NCBI GenBank assembly: GCA_032718565.1
Contig: JAVGVS010000284.1
Coordinates: 1-64,000 of the forward strand
Reading direction: 5' to 3'
DNA: 64,000 nt
From: Distichodus sexfasciatus
Taxonomy: Eukaryota; Chordata; Actinopteri; Characiformes; Distichodontidae
The position numbers and the translations under genes were made by a program. Below the pieces are notes generated by a model. The model saw only the letters and a list, made by a program, of their open reading frames with translations. It had not been told where the DNA came from and did not search any database. Position 1 is the first letter of the stretch. Each line of letters starts with the position of its first letter. This document shows positions 1 to 11,978 of the stretch, in pieces.

Positions 1-3000
1 GTCATCACACACACATACACACACACACACTCTCACCAGGCGGTCCAGGCTGGTTCCCGCAGCGGTGGTCGGTTGCTCCTCAGGTCTGTACGGCCGGAAC
101 CTGGTGCTGAGGACATCGGAGATGCCACGCGCCACTCGACTCTGACCCGAGGGTGTAGGGTGACCACAGCCCTGAAACACCTGCAGGAAGAACAGACACA
201 GCATCAGAGTCACACAAATGCACACACACACAGACACGCATACACCAGAAATTTCATCTGAAACAGTGACTACCTCTTAACCACAATCCGTCTGAATAGT
301 GCAGGCTAAAAGTCCACATTAGTCCCCACTCTCTATTAGCCATATTAGCATCATTAGCCAGATGTCAGGTCAGAGGGATGCTGGGATTATGTTTTTCTCC
401 TCGTCTTGTGAGGCTCGGTGTGAGAGAAGTTAAAATGTGTTTCTCCTGTCAAACCGTCATCACACATGCGAGGAGCTAAAAGCTTGGCCTGAAGGACATC
501 CTGGAAGCATTGCAGCTTCTCTTCCTGAAGGATGTTCGCTAACCCTCGTCCTTTGCCGGCTGTTTGTGTGTGTGCGGCATCTATTTTACATGAGGCTCCA
601 CAGGGCAGGAGATTCAACATGTCCAGAATCATCAGCCTAACCTCCCTCATCCCCAACACCCATCTCCTTCTGTCTGCCACATCTCATTTCCCCTGCTGAC
701 CGCTGACCAACAGGGAACTGCAGAAGTGTCTGGAAGTGATGTTGTATTGAAAGAAAGAAGGAAAGAGAGTGTCCTGTCACGTCAAACCCTAAAGTTTCAA
801 AGCACAGGAAATCCCAGCTCAGGTCATTACTACACCGTCTAGCAGCCCCGCTGGACTGTGGTCTCTACCTGCACACAGGTGGGTATATATCTGGTAAGTG
901 TGTGTTACTGTGAGCTCTACCTTGGACGTGACCTGTATAGTGTTGTCCTGCATGGTCATGATGGCCTCTGAGATTTTCACGTCAATGGGCTCAATCACCG
1001 CCTCGATGTTGAAAGGTCCCTCCAGCCTCTCAGTCACTAGAAGCATGGCGTCTGCAGGAGAGCAGCGACAACACAGGAGTTAGTTCACCCTTTACTCTCT
1101 CCCAACACCTTAACCTCACTCTGTCCACCTGCAACTTGTCCTGTTTCCCCTGCATCTTGACCTTAACCTGTCTGCTTTGTCCTCCTCCCTGTACCTTGCC
1201 CTGTCCTTCTAGACCTCCCCCTGTCTTTCTGCACCTTGATTTATTCTCTGCACCTTACCTCATCTCTGGCTGCTGTCAACTTATACAGATAAGCTTTAAC
1301 AGATAGACAGAACGTTTTTTCCAGCAGATCCTCCAGCCCCTGATGTGACACATCGTTTCACACTGCACAGCGCGTCAATTCAATTAGAGGCAGCAAACAG
1401 ACGGTTTTTGTTTCACTTCATCGTCAGTGAACATGGACTCGCTCGTACCGCCCTCCAGTGAAGCAGGACCTCATACCTACATCAGCCATTGTCTGAGACA
1501 ATTCCAGAAATAAATTACACAGGAGGAGGAATAATGTGTGTGTGTCTGCACCATCCCAGCTGAATGTCTCTTACACACACACACACTCTCTCTCTCTCAG
1601 GGAGATGACATGCAATTAAGCCACGTAGCCTAGCCCTTGTTCCGTAGCGGGTAAAACACACCATACTTGCTCTTGAGTTTACCTCCGCCTCCGCTCTCTC
1701 CACCTCCGCTAAATCTCATCCTCATGCTTCTTCTCTATCTTCCTCCTCCTCCCAGCTCCATCTCTGTCTGCCTGCTCTCTCTCTCCCTAATAGCATCAGC
1801 TGCATTCAAACCCCATTCACCTGCTCACACGCATACACAAACAAAAAGTTGAATATCTGCTCCACCTGCCCCAACCCAGCGGAGCGCGACGCCTGCTTTG
1901 TGTTCCTGCAATGACAGAGCAGCTACGGTGCGCGCACACACACACGCACACCCCTGTCATTTTCTGATTTGTGAATGTGCTGATATGGTGTGTGTTGAGA
2001 TGCTCGGTGCTGCATGATGGCGATGTTTTCGGGTGCTGATGCTGATTGGACTGAACCAGAGTAAGACGGTGATGAGGTTACATTTACCCCTTGGCCACAT
2101 GTACTGTGGACAGTGGAGCACCTCCCTGACCCCCACCATCTCTGCAGGACGCTCCCTTCTCCTTCTGTCTTTATTAAACAACTTCTGAGTGCTTGTTTAG
2201 ATTTCCCCAGACAGTAATGCCTCTATCGCACCTGTCTTCCTGGCAAATTACACTCCTCACAACACACTTCTTAATTGAACAGCTGCTGCCAGCGTCCGAC
2301 CCGAGCTGAGGAGGACAGGGAGGAGGCGCTGCCGGGTAAAGATCACTCTGCACTTGACAACCTGCGAACACGACGTCTTAATGCATTCAGCAAACCATCG
2401 CTCTTCTGAGTGTGAGATAATAACCACACACAAACACATCATGAGAAACATGAGGACTATTCTGACATGATGCTACGTGTTGAGCATCTTAAAGGCAGCA
2501 TCAGTGGGGTTTAAGTGGATTTAAGCTGGGTCTGGTCAATGTCTACAGGAGATGTAACCCAGGTGTGAGCAGTACGCTCTTAGAAAAGCTGTGTTAAAAT
2601 GGACACAAACTGCATCAAATTTTTACCCATTAATGGGTGAGTGTTGGGACAACGGTTCTTGTGTTAATTTTAACACATTCACTGTGTTAACACTTTTGAC
2701 AGTGAAAGTGTAAAGAAGGTAACACAAAGCTGTGTAAACATGTATAATATTAACACGTGCTGTCCTGGGTTACACACTGTGTTGAATTCTGTGAACAAAT
2801 CCACATGTTGTGTACATTTTAAAACTACACATGACTATGTGTAAAAGGTCTGACTTTTTGCAACACAATTTTATTAAACATTAACACAAAATGTGTAAAC
2901 TAAAAAGCTACACGTGATTTGTGTAATTTCTCTACACATTCATTCTAAGAGTGTAGTGACTTTACTCAACATTAATTGCACACTACCACCACACAGTCAA

Positions 3001-6000
3001 CACAGAGAGGTGGTGTAATGGAGCACAGCTCCCTCCATCTCCACCCCAATCAAGGGGGTGAGTAAACTGGGTTGAGAGCCTTTAAGAATAGTGTCAGCAA
3101 ACCTAAAACAACCTTAAACCAGGTGTGTGGAGAGAGAGGAGGGAGGTGTGTGTGTGGAGAGAGAGCAGTGTGTATGGAGAGATGTGTGTGTGGACAGTGC
3201 AGTGTAAATCAGAGAGAGCAGGAAGATATATGAGGTGTAATATATTAATAGAGGGAGAGGCAGGACGGCTGAATGATGTGAGCGTGTGATGAGGAGTGAG
3301 AGAGAGAGAATGAAAAGCAGGGCGAGAGAGTGATGGTGAGAGCAGAGAAATGGTTAGAGAGAGAGTGTGTAATGGTGAGAGCAGCTGGATGACTGAGTTG
3401 CTCCATCAGGGAAGTGGACAAGATGGAGGGACGAGGAGAGAAACGATAAAGTATAGCTGTGGTTAGAGATGCAGCTGCCGTTACTGCTCTGTGTGAGGTG
3501 CCATGTTACACACACACACACACACATATAGGCGGAGTGTAAATTTAAATGAATTATGATAAAGGAGTGGAGGCGGAGTCCTGAGAGTTCATGATGAATG
3601 CTTTCCATGATACTCTGCAGGTCTTACTGAAGAATGAGCCTGTGAGCTAATGCTAATGCTAACTGGGTAGGTTGTAAAATTAGCATCATTGGTGTGTGAA
3701 GGCAGTGCAGTGACATTAGTGGCTGAAATTAATGGTAATATTTATCAGCTAATGCTAGAGGCCACTAACAGTAGCAGCAGGTGGTATTTGATATTAGCTT
3801 GTTGGCACTCCCATCTCATGCTGCATCTGTTTGTGAGGTGGAGAACATGAACTGAATTCCGGCGGCACCACCTCCCTCTCCACCCGACAGCGTGAGCACA
3901 AACACAGCAGGGGACTGGTGTTAAAGCCTGCAGCAGCAGTGGGAGATGAGGAGAGGCGTTTGGAGCATTAGTCTAAATGTGAGATTATCTCCATGTGGAG
4001 TGCTGAAACGCTGTTATTTCTATCTTCATCTACCTAAGCTGCTCTTACAGTAAATTCACTCTTAAAAACTCACATTTAGCTCTAAAGTAACACCATATCA
4101 CAACTCCAGCGCTCAGAAAGTGCACTTTAGGACCAAACAACCCTCTCAGACTGAAGTTTCCCTAAGAAATGAACATCCAGCAGTAAGAATACATATACAG
4201 AGGGGTGACAAGGTGATTTTAGTGGCTATATTTGAGTAGTTTAACTCAATAGTCAGGCTCCATATCAGCACCAGTTCCAGTGCTGGAGGTCCCACATGCA
4301 GCAGAACATTCCCACCTGGTCTCAGGTAGAAACTCTGTCAGCAAGTATCATGTTAAACCTCCATGATAGTGACCCTCCAGAATTGGTTCTGCCCAGCACT
4401 GGAGTGAACTACGTTGTAGGATTGGGTTTGTAGGAGGAGGAGGAGTCTGAACTAAGAGCTAATAAACACCACCAGGTAGAGACTTGGCTGCTGGTCTGCT
4501 GTTGGACAGATAACACATACGGGTATTGTGAAGAATTCTGATAAATAATTTTATAATTCCTGTTCACTGTGATAACTGCGGCATGTGCTGAGTGGGTATC
4601 ACAGCAGGGATTTCATGTGAGGTCAAGGAGGGATTAGCATCTGCACTGATTTGTGTTAAATTAGGATTATAGTGAGCAGTGCTTCGGCTCTCTGCTCTGA
4701 TTAACAGGCTGGTGGGGAAGTGCTGGTAAAGTGCCGGCACTGGCTGCATTGTTGTCATTTCCCTGAGCAGCACCTCCATGCCAGCGTGAGGAGTATAATC
4801 CACTTCCAGCATGAAGCTCCGCTGTTGCCTGTTGGCTTGGTCCCCAGTGACAGGAGGTTGTGTAGTTACTGTCTGACTGGAGGCACAAAGCCACTCTTCT
4901 TCCTCATTTCCTCCCACCTTCATCACCCCTGCAGCTGGAACTGTGCTGGAGAGGCTTCCTGCTTTAAGGCTTTAGTAGCTGATTAGGTCATTCGGGGATC
5001 CGTTGTGTTACGTTACATCTATAGACAACTTTTATACAGTGAGTGTTACAGCTGTTTGTTAGGAATTATTGCCCATTAGGGTTGCTACCTACATAGCTTC
5101 TGATTGGTTTCTTTATGCTCTGGTCCCACCCTGAACACACCCCATCACCAGCTCCATCACATAATAGATGGTAAACTCACATTTTTGTCACGTTACAGCA
5201 TTTAACAGACACTTTTTACAGAGCAACATACACTGAATACTTACAGGTACAGTCTCCCTGCAGCAACTAAGAGTTTTAGGCTCAAGGACCCAGGGGTAGT
5301 AGGACAGGGCTGGATTTCAACCTATGACTCCATCTGTCCACAAGTATCCTACCTCTAGTGTTACCACAACCCCATCAGATTTATTCATCTACTGAGGAAA
5401 ATCCAAAGAAACACTGCTTGAGGTCATTAACACAAACTCAATCTGACTACCAAAAAATTAGGACTTTGATATCACTCCTACAGGACTGCTCACACAGTGA
5501 AGTTAAACCTCCACGACTGTTTAGCTGTATATCCGTTAATTAAGTAACTCAGGATGCAGCTGATTTGATACTTCCTAGCGTGTCCTGACCCCAGAACAGG
5601 TTCGACCTCTCCCGTATTCATCAGCAGCTAAGAATAAACCCTTAGCTTCAGTTGATACAGAATGCAGCTGCGAGACTTACAGTGTCTTCAGCGTTTCTAA
5701 ATTCTTGCACACCACACCTCTACTACGGAACCTGCACTGGCTCCCTGTGGCTGCTCACATCAGGTTCAAAACTCTAACACTTGCCTTTAAGGCCAAGACT
5801 AGAACAACACCTCCTTACTTATCATCACTTATTAAACAACGTGTCACTTCTTGTCCTCTCAGAGCATCAAGTGCTGCTCGTCTGGAACCATCTCTATTTA
5901 AAAGAAAAGGAAGACATGCATCAAGACTCCTTGTAGTGCTAGTTCCTCAGTGGTGGAACCAACTTCCTCTTGCCGTAAGAACTGCTGAATCCCTTGCTGT

Positions 6001-9000
6001 CTTCAAATATTATCTGAAGACACACCTCTTCAAGGAGTATCTAGGGGATTAATTTACCCCTTACTATTTACGTTGTCTTCCCCCTCAAAAAAAAAAAAAA
6101 AATATATATATATATAACTGCAAGCAGTGATTACGGGGGCCATGCAGTTTGCAGCTTTATCAGTTTTTTACGAATTGAAGTACATATATGTTGAGATTTG
6201 ATATCTTTCATCTTTTTTTCAACATATTTACAGTTCAAAACTTATTGGGCTAACTTTAAAATAGTTTATTATGGCGCCAATAAGTGGGATATCGACTTTG
6301 AAGTGAAGCTTTGCAGCCATATAAAGAAATATCTGAAAATGGGCTTAATAATTACTATAAGAGAGTGTCTAAAAACTGTAAATTATAATAAAGTTTTAAA
6401 GTTTGTTCAAACATATGTCTTGCTGAATTTGTTTCAAAGTATTGATTTGCATAATATAGGCATATGAATAGGTAAATGAAAAATGTGCTCAATAACTATT
6501 AAAGAAGAATATGCTGAGATTTAAATAATACGATTTCATATTATAAGAATTAGCGGTAGCTCACTCAGAGCTAGATTTCTATGATATTCAGTGTGTGGCA
6601 TTGCATTACTATACGAAGCTGAGCACATTTATTTTAAAAAATACAGCCAAATGACAACCTAAATAAAAAATATACTCTATAATAATTAAAAAGGAATGTC
6701 TTGGGATTCAAATAATACCAGTTACATGCAGATTGGATAAAAATCCAGGATCTAGTTGCCTAGTTATGCCGATTAAAGAAAAATCCAATATGGGAAAAAT
6801 AGATATGGGGGTTTATTAAGATTCGTCTTGTCCTAAGAAATAAGATAATATATGACTTTTAAGAATCGGAGCTACGATTCAAAAGTTATTACAGAAAACA
6901 CATAATAGCTTATTAGCGCCACCAAGTGGTATGGTGGTGCAATTATTTTTATTTGCCTAAGTAGTAAATAATGTTTATATCGGCAAAATGGCACTAATTA
7001 TTTTGGCTCAGTATTGGGTAGAGTCAAGGAACCTACCTGCCAAATTTCAAAGCTGTTGCCCACCCAGAGCCGAATTTCTATGACACTCGGTGTGTGGTGT
7101 TACAATCCGATGCCAAGCCAAGCACATTTATTTGCATATTACATAAAAATGAAGACCTAAATTAAAAATGTGCTCCATAATAATTAAAGAAGAGTGTCTT
7201 TGGATTCAAATGACACCAGTTGCCTGGAGATTGGACAAAAATCCAGGGATGAGTTCGAAAAAAATGGGATTTCATTTTATGCAAATTAGCGAAAATTCAA
7301 GTATGGCAGAAATAGATGCAAGGGTCTAAAAAATTCGTCTTAAACCAAAGAATAAGTTGATATAAGATTTTTGAGAATCAGAGCTACGGTTCAACATTTA
7401 TTCAGCAAAATGCAATTTTTTTTTGAAAATTGCAAAATAGCTTATTTTGGTGCAATTTTTTTGCCTGAGTAGTGGGTGAGGTACCGGACCTACCTGCCAA
7501 ATTTCAATGCTGTAGGTCTTACCGTTTTTTCTCCAAAACGCGTTTTGAGACAGGAAAAAAAAAAGAAAAAAATCAGCACAATAATAATAGGGGACCACGC
7601 AGTGTTCCACTGCATGGCCCCCTAAAAACAATAACATGTTTGTCTGTGAACTTTCATTTTCTCTAACCATTTTTCATTAAAGTATAAAATTTACTCAGTG
7701 GCAACTTGGTTTAATGACAGCTGTTGATTTTAAACAGCTTCACAGATCAAAGAACAGTCGTAGACTACAAAGCACGGTTGTAAGTCACTCTGTCTGTGAA
7801 ATGCTGTAAATGTAAATGTAAATAACCTGGCTTGGGATGAGGCTGATCAGAAAAGAGCGAGAGAGAGAGTTAGGGAAGAGGAGAGGAGTGAGGCCCTGTC
7901 AAAGCTCCCAGAGTTTTCTGCATGGTCCTGCGAGGCTGCATATGGGTTAGACATCATCTACTTGGCATTGGGCGAGGTCTCTAGTGGCAGTGGCACAGGC
8001 AAAGCGTGTTAACGGTATGCAAATCCCCTGGGGGGGCGGCAGCCCCTAAGTTAATAACTCGCCTCATTAATTTCTAACAATGGTTCTCCTTGTTCCTGAG
8101 AGATCTTTCAAAGAGACAGAATGAGGGGTGAGTACAATTCTTTATTAAAGGAAGAATATGATGTGGGGGGTTCATTATGCCCGTCTATATGATGCTCATC
8201 ACAGTTCAGGTCCTACAGCTGTATCTGGTGTGTAAATGAACTCACCATGTTCAGTAAGCTCCACACCAGAGTGGAAAAAGATGTGCAAATGTTGATGTAA
8301 AGACTGTGCTGGAAGTTATTTCTGCATGAAACCAACATTACTTAGGAACAAAGATCAGACTGTTCTCATTGTTTTTTATCCTTCAACCTGGTTTTGTTGC
8401 CGGTGCAGCATGTCAGATTGGATAAATAAGTGCTCTCACTGTTGAGCAACATCAATCTAGTGAACAGACAATGCAGCTTAAGTGTTTTCTTTGGTGAAGC
8501 CTCTGAATCTGTGTCTTACTGCTGAGGTTTTCCAACTTAAACCAGCAGAGTGAGAGCAGTCCCTCTTTAGTCCAGTTAGGGAGGAGATACAGTGCCTCCA
8601 TGAGTGGGATGAGGGACTAAATGGAGGCAGCCTGACCCCTTGATCAATGAGCCTCCGAGGCCTTATCTAGTGCTCCTGCAGATAAATGCAACCGCATATC
8701 CCCAAAGCAGAGGTTAGAACCCACCGGACTGCCACCTGTCCATCACAAACCCATAAAGATTCAAAACAAAATCCCACTGATTGATCGGACAGCTGGCTGG
8801 AGCACTTTGAGGGGTTTGGAAATCCATAACAAGGAGAACAGAGCCTGAAATGTCAGTCACTCAGAAGGAACAAAAGCAACAGACGTAGAAGAGAAAGTAC
8901 TTTTGTTGGGGCCGTGACTTAGTGACTTTGTGGTGCTGATGTTGAGCCTGAGATACATTCCCAATCTCACCTGTAACAGTGCAGAGCTTCCCTACTCACT

Positions 9001-11941
9001 GGACCTCACTGAAGCTGCATGCATAAATCCCTCCACATCACATCACAACACACACACACACCTCACAAACAAGAGGCAATGCTTCTTACCAATGAAAAGG
9101 TTCCACTCAGGGTCCAGGTCAGCCTGGTTGGCCAAGCAGCCCTTGATGATGTTGTGGCAATAGTTCCTGCAGGGCTTGAGGCCAGACAGCCCAGCACAGT
9201 AGGGGCAGTACAGCATCCTGGTCAGAGCCTTACTGCAGCCTGGAGACACGTTCACCTGAGAGAGAGTGGAGAAAGTTGTAAATACTGCAAAGTTTAATGA
9301 ATAACATAAAATTGGCCATTCACCTGCCCCAAACTGACCATACCCCTTTAATTAAGGCCTCACCTTCTCACCAACAGCCACATCCCCATCAGTAAGGACC
9401 TTCTGACTGGTCTAATCCTGAACTTGTCTTGACCCTAAAGGCCTGTAGAAGTCAGACCATTACCCCAGTGAGGTATCAGTACACTCCTCAGTGCTGCTAG
9501 CGTAGGTTTGACTTGCTACAGTAGTCCAGTTCCCCTCCGACCCATTAGAGCACTTACTCAAGCTGTTGTAATTGTTTGTGATTGCTGTTGATGTTCCGCT
9601 TGTTTGTCTGTCACGAGCTGCTCTACATGTGTTAGCAGCAGTGGTAGCGTGATTGGAAGTGCAAGCAGCAGGGCACAGCTACACCTGGAATCCTCCTCAC
9701 ACCGAGATAAACTCTGGTTTCATCAAAGCCAGATGCCAACTACACCACTTCATCCCTCCCTCCCTGTTCCTCAAGATACAAGTTGATCCACAGCAGCAGC
9801 AGCATTCAGGTTGCTTCCTTTTCTGAACTTCTGAGATGGAAGGCAAAAATGGAGGCGTTCTGATGGGAGCAATTTCACACCTCCTCCCCAAAGGGGACAT
9901 TGTGATGGCGATTTCATCACAGTGCGTCACACTGGAAAATGCACAGGAAAAGCAACTTCAGACCAAAGTGTCATTTCTCATGCCAGAATATAGAAAGTCT
10001 TTATAAGGACAATGTGCTGTGCTGGAGCTTCACACAGTGTGCCCATTTCTAGCTGCTGGCTCTGTTTTATTTCCACAAAATGCCATTTCATTCTTGTCAT
10101 CTTTTGTTGCAGTAAGTATGAATGACATTATTACTCTTTTATTGTCCCCAACCCATTTCATTTCGGTACGTGGTTTTATATATATTTTGGTTCCAGGGCT
10201 TATTATTACCGTCCATAAAGAAAATGTCAACTTCCCTTTCAGCATGGTTATTTATAAAAAAGCGGCGTGCCACCAGAGTCTTCAGTGTGTCCTCGGTCTA
10301 CAGTTTCACAGCTTGTACAGTTACACTGCTGAAAATCACACAATACGTCCAAACTGGATGTGTAGGCTTGTGACGTGGGGAGTTTACAGCAGCACTGGTG
10401 CAAATCAATCAAGAGGGAGGGAGGAGAAGCAGCCCGGACCCAGACTCACATGCCCAAATCCCCAGAAGACAGAGTGTCCAATTCCGTCATCCTCCCCGCC
10501 AATCTGCAGTCTCACAGCACTGAAACAAGCCTGACTCTCTCCACAAACGACATCTTCATTTTTCCTCTCTGCCGCTACAGCAGGTGATGGGGGTCAGTTC
10601 TCCACTGTACCGACTGTAATAACACTCAGCTGAGAGCCGTGCTGAGCATTTCCTAATCACTACACAAATGCTCTACACATCTGTAATGATCCACTTCCCC
10701 TCCACGTTCCCCGAGGTGGCAGCTTAAGTGATATCGACGTGGTTCATCGATTCTGTAGGACATGATTTACTCTCCATAAATGTCAAGGTAATATCACACA
10801 AACATGAAATGATTTCTCAGCTCGGGCCATTGATCAAATGGAGGTCACGCCTTAATTAAGACAATTAATTTAGAGTACATGAAGGAGCATCAGTCAAGAC
10901 GTGGACAGCTATCAGAACTCAGTGCCCAGTGACTGAACTTGATACTTTGAAATGAGAAATTTACATTTACATTTAAAGGCATTTTAGTGAAAGTGAGTGA
11001 AAGCAAACAATCTAATGCAGAGTGACTTCCCTCTGCTGATTTCAGGAACAGTCTTCCTACAGCAGGGGTGGGCACTTCTGGCCCTGGAGGGCCAGTGTCC
11101 TGCAGGCTTTCCATCCGACCTGATGAGTATCTTCTGGTGATTGTCTACCTGAGACCAGGTGTGAATGTTCTAAAATCAAGTACGATGGAAAACCTCCAGG
11201 ACACTGGCCCTCCAGGACCGGAAGTGCCCACCCCTGTCCTACAGCAACTTGGGGTTAAGGCTCTTGGTCAGGGACCCAGTGGCAGTAGTGCTGGAGGTAG
11301 GATTCAAAACCACGACTTCTTTGTCCAGAGGCCACTAGACCACAACCACAGATTAAGCAGAAGAAACTTTACAAAAACCTACATCTAAAGAATAAATCTA
11401 ACTAAACATTTAATATATTTACAAGATAGTAAGTTTTAGATTAAACAATAATTGTACATGTGCACATTACCATATAACTCTATGTTTAAATACAATACTG
11501 TAGTTAATAACTATACCGATATACTGTAGTTTTGTGTTTGATTATGATTGTGTTGGAATGAGTGCTTGTTTACAGGGTTTCTTTTCCATGTTGTTGTCTA
11601 AACAAATTTGGGAGAAAAATGTTTTTTAAATATTAATTTGAAAAATGAATAAACTACTGATACCTGGATTGCGCAGCACTAAAAGTGAGACAATAAGACA
11701 AGCACACTGAAAGACACAGAGGGACAGACGAGGTTTGGGACTGCTTCTCAGGTGTGTGGGGGGGAATTTGGGTGGAGGAGGAGTGAGGAACGTGGAGTGT
11801 TGAGTGTGGGAACACAGAGCTGCGCTAATGACCTCCACCAACAATGAAAAGCACAACAGAGTCAAGCAGAAGGGCCTAAATCCTCCTCCCCAACAACACA
11901 GCACACACAGGCCAACCTGGCACATCACACTACACTTACTA

Positions 11942-11978
<37 letters not shown>

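Larger units (their letters stand above)
1052..9089 (-). other. glypican intron 4
   Basis: An 8.0-kb phase-1 intron. 1130-1270 is a cytosine-rich stretch of loosely repeated CTGCACCTTG/CCTGT words; 1560-1760 holds CA and CT tracts; 3120-3440 is purine-rich with repeated GTGTGTGGAGAGA units. Between 2.5 and 7.9 kb it carries the MITE, SINE, L2 and AT-rich repeats listed separately. The stretches 3440-4280, 4410-5190 and 7830-9089 show nothing I can classify beyond short GCTAATG iterations near 3640-3780. Confidence 0.8.

Noticed and set aside
6198..6467. 89-residue Lys/Tyr-rich open frame
   Set aside because: It falls within the AT-rich 1.5-kb repeat and reflects base composition only.
10019..10534. 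171-residue open frame in intron 3
   Set aside because: It has no domain, no flanking splice sites forming a gene, and overlapping frames of similar length on both strands.
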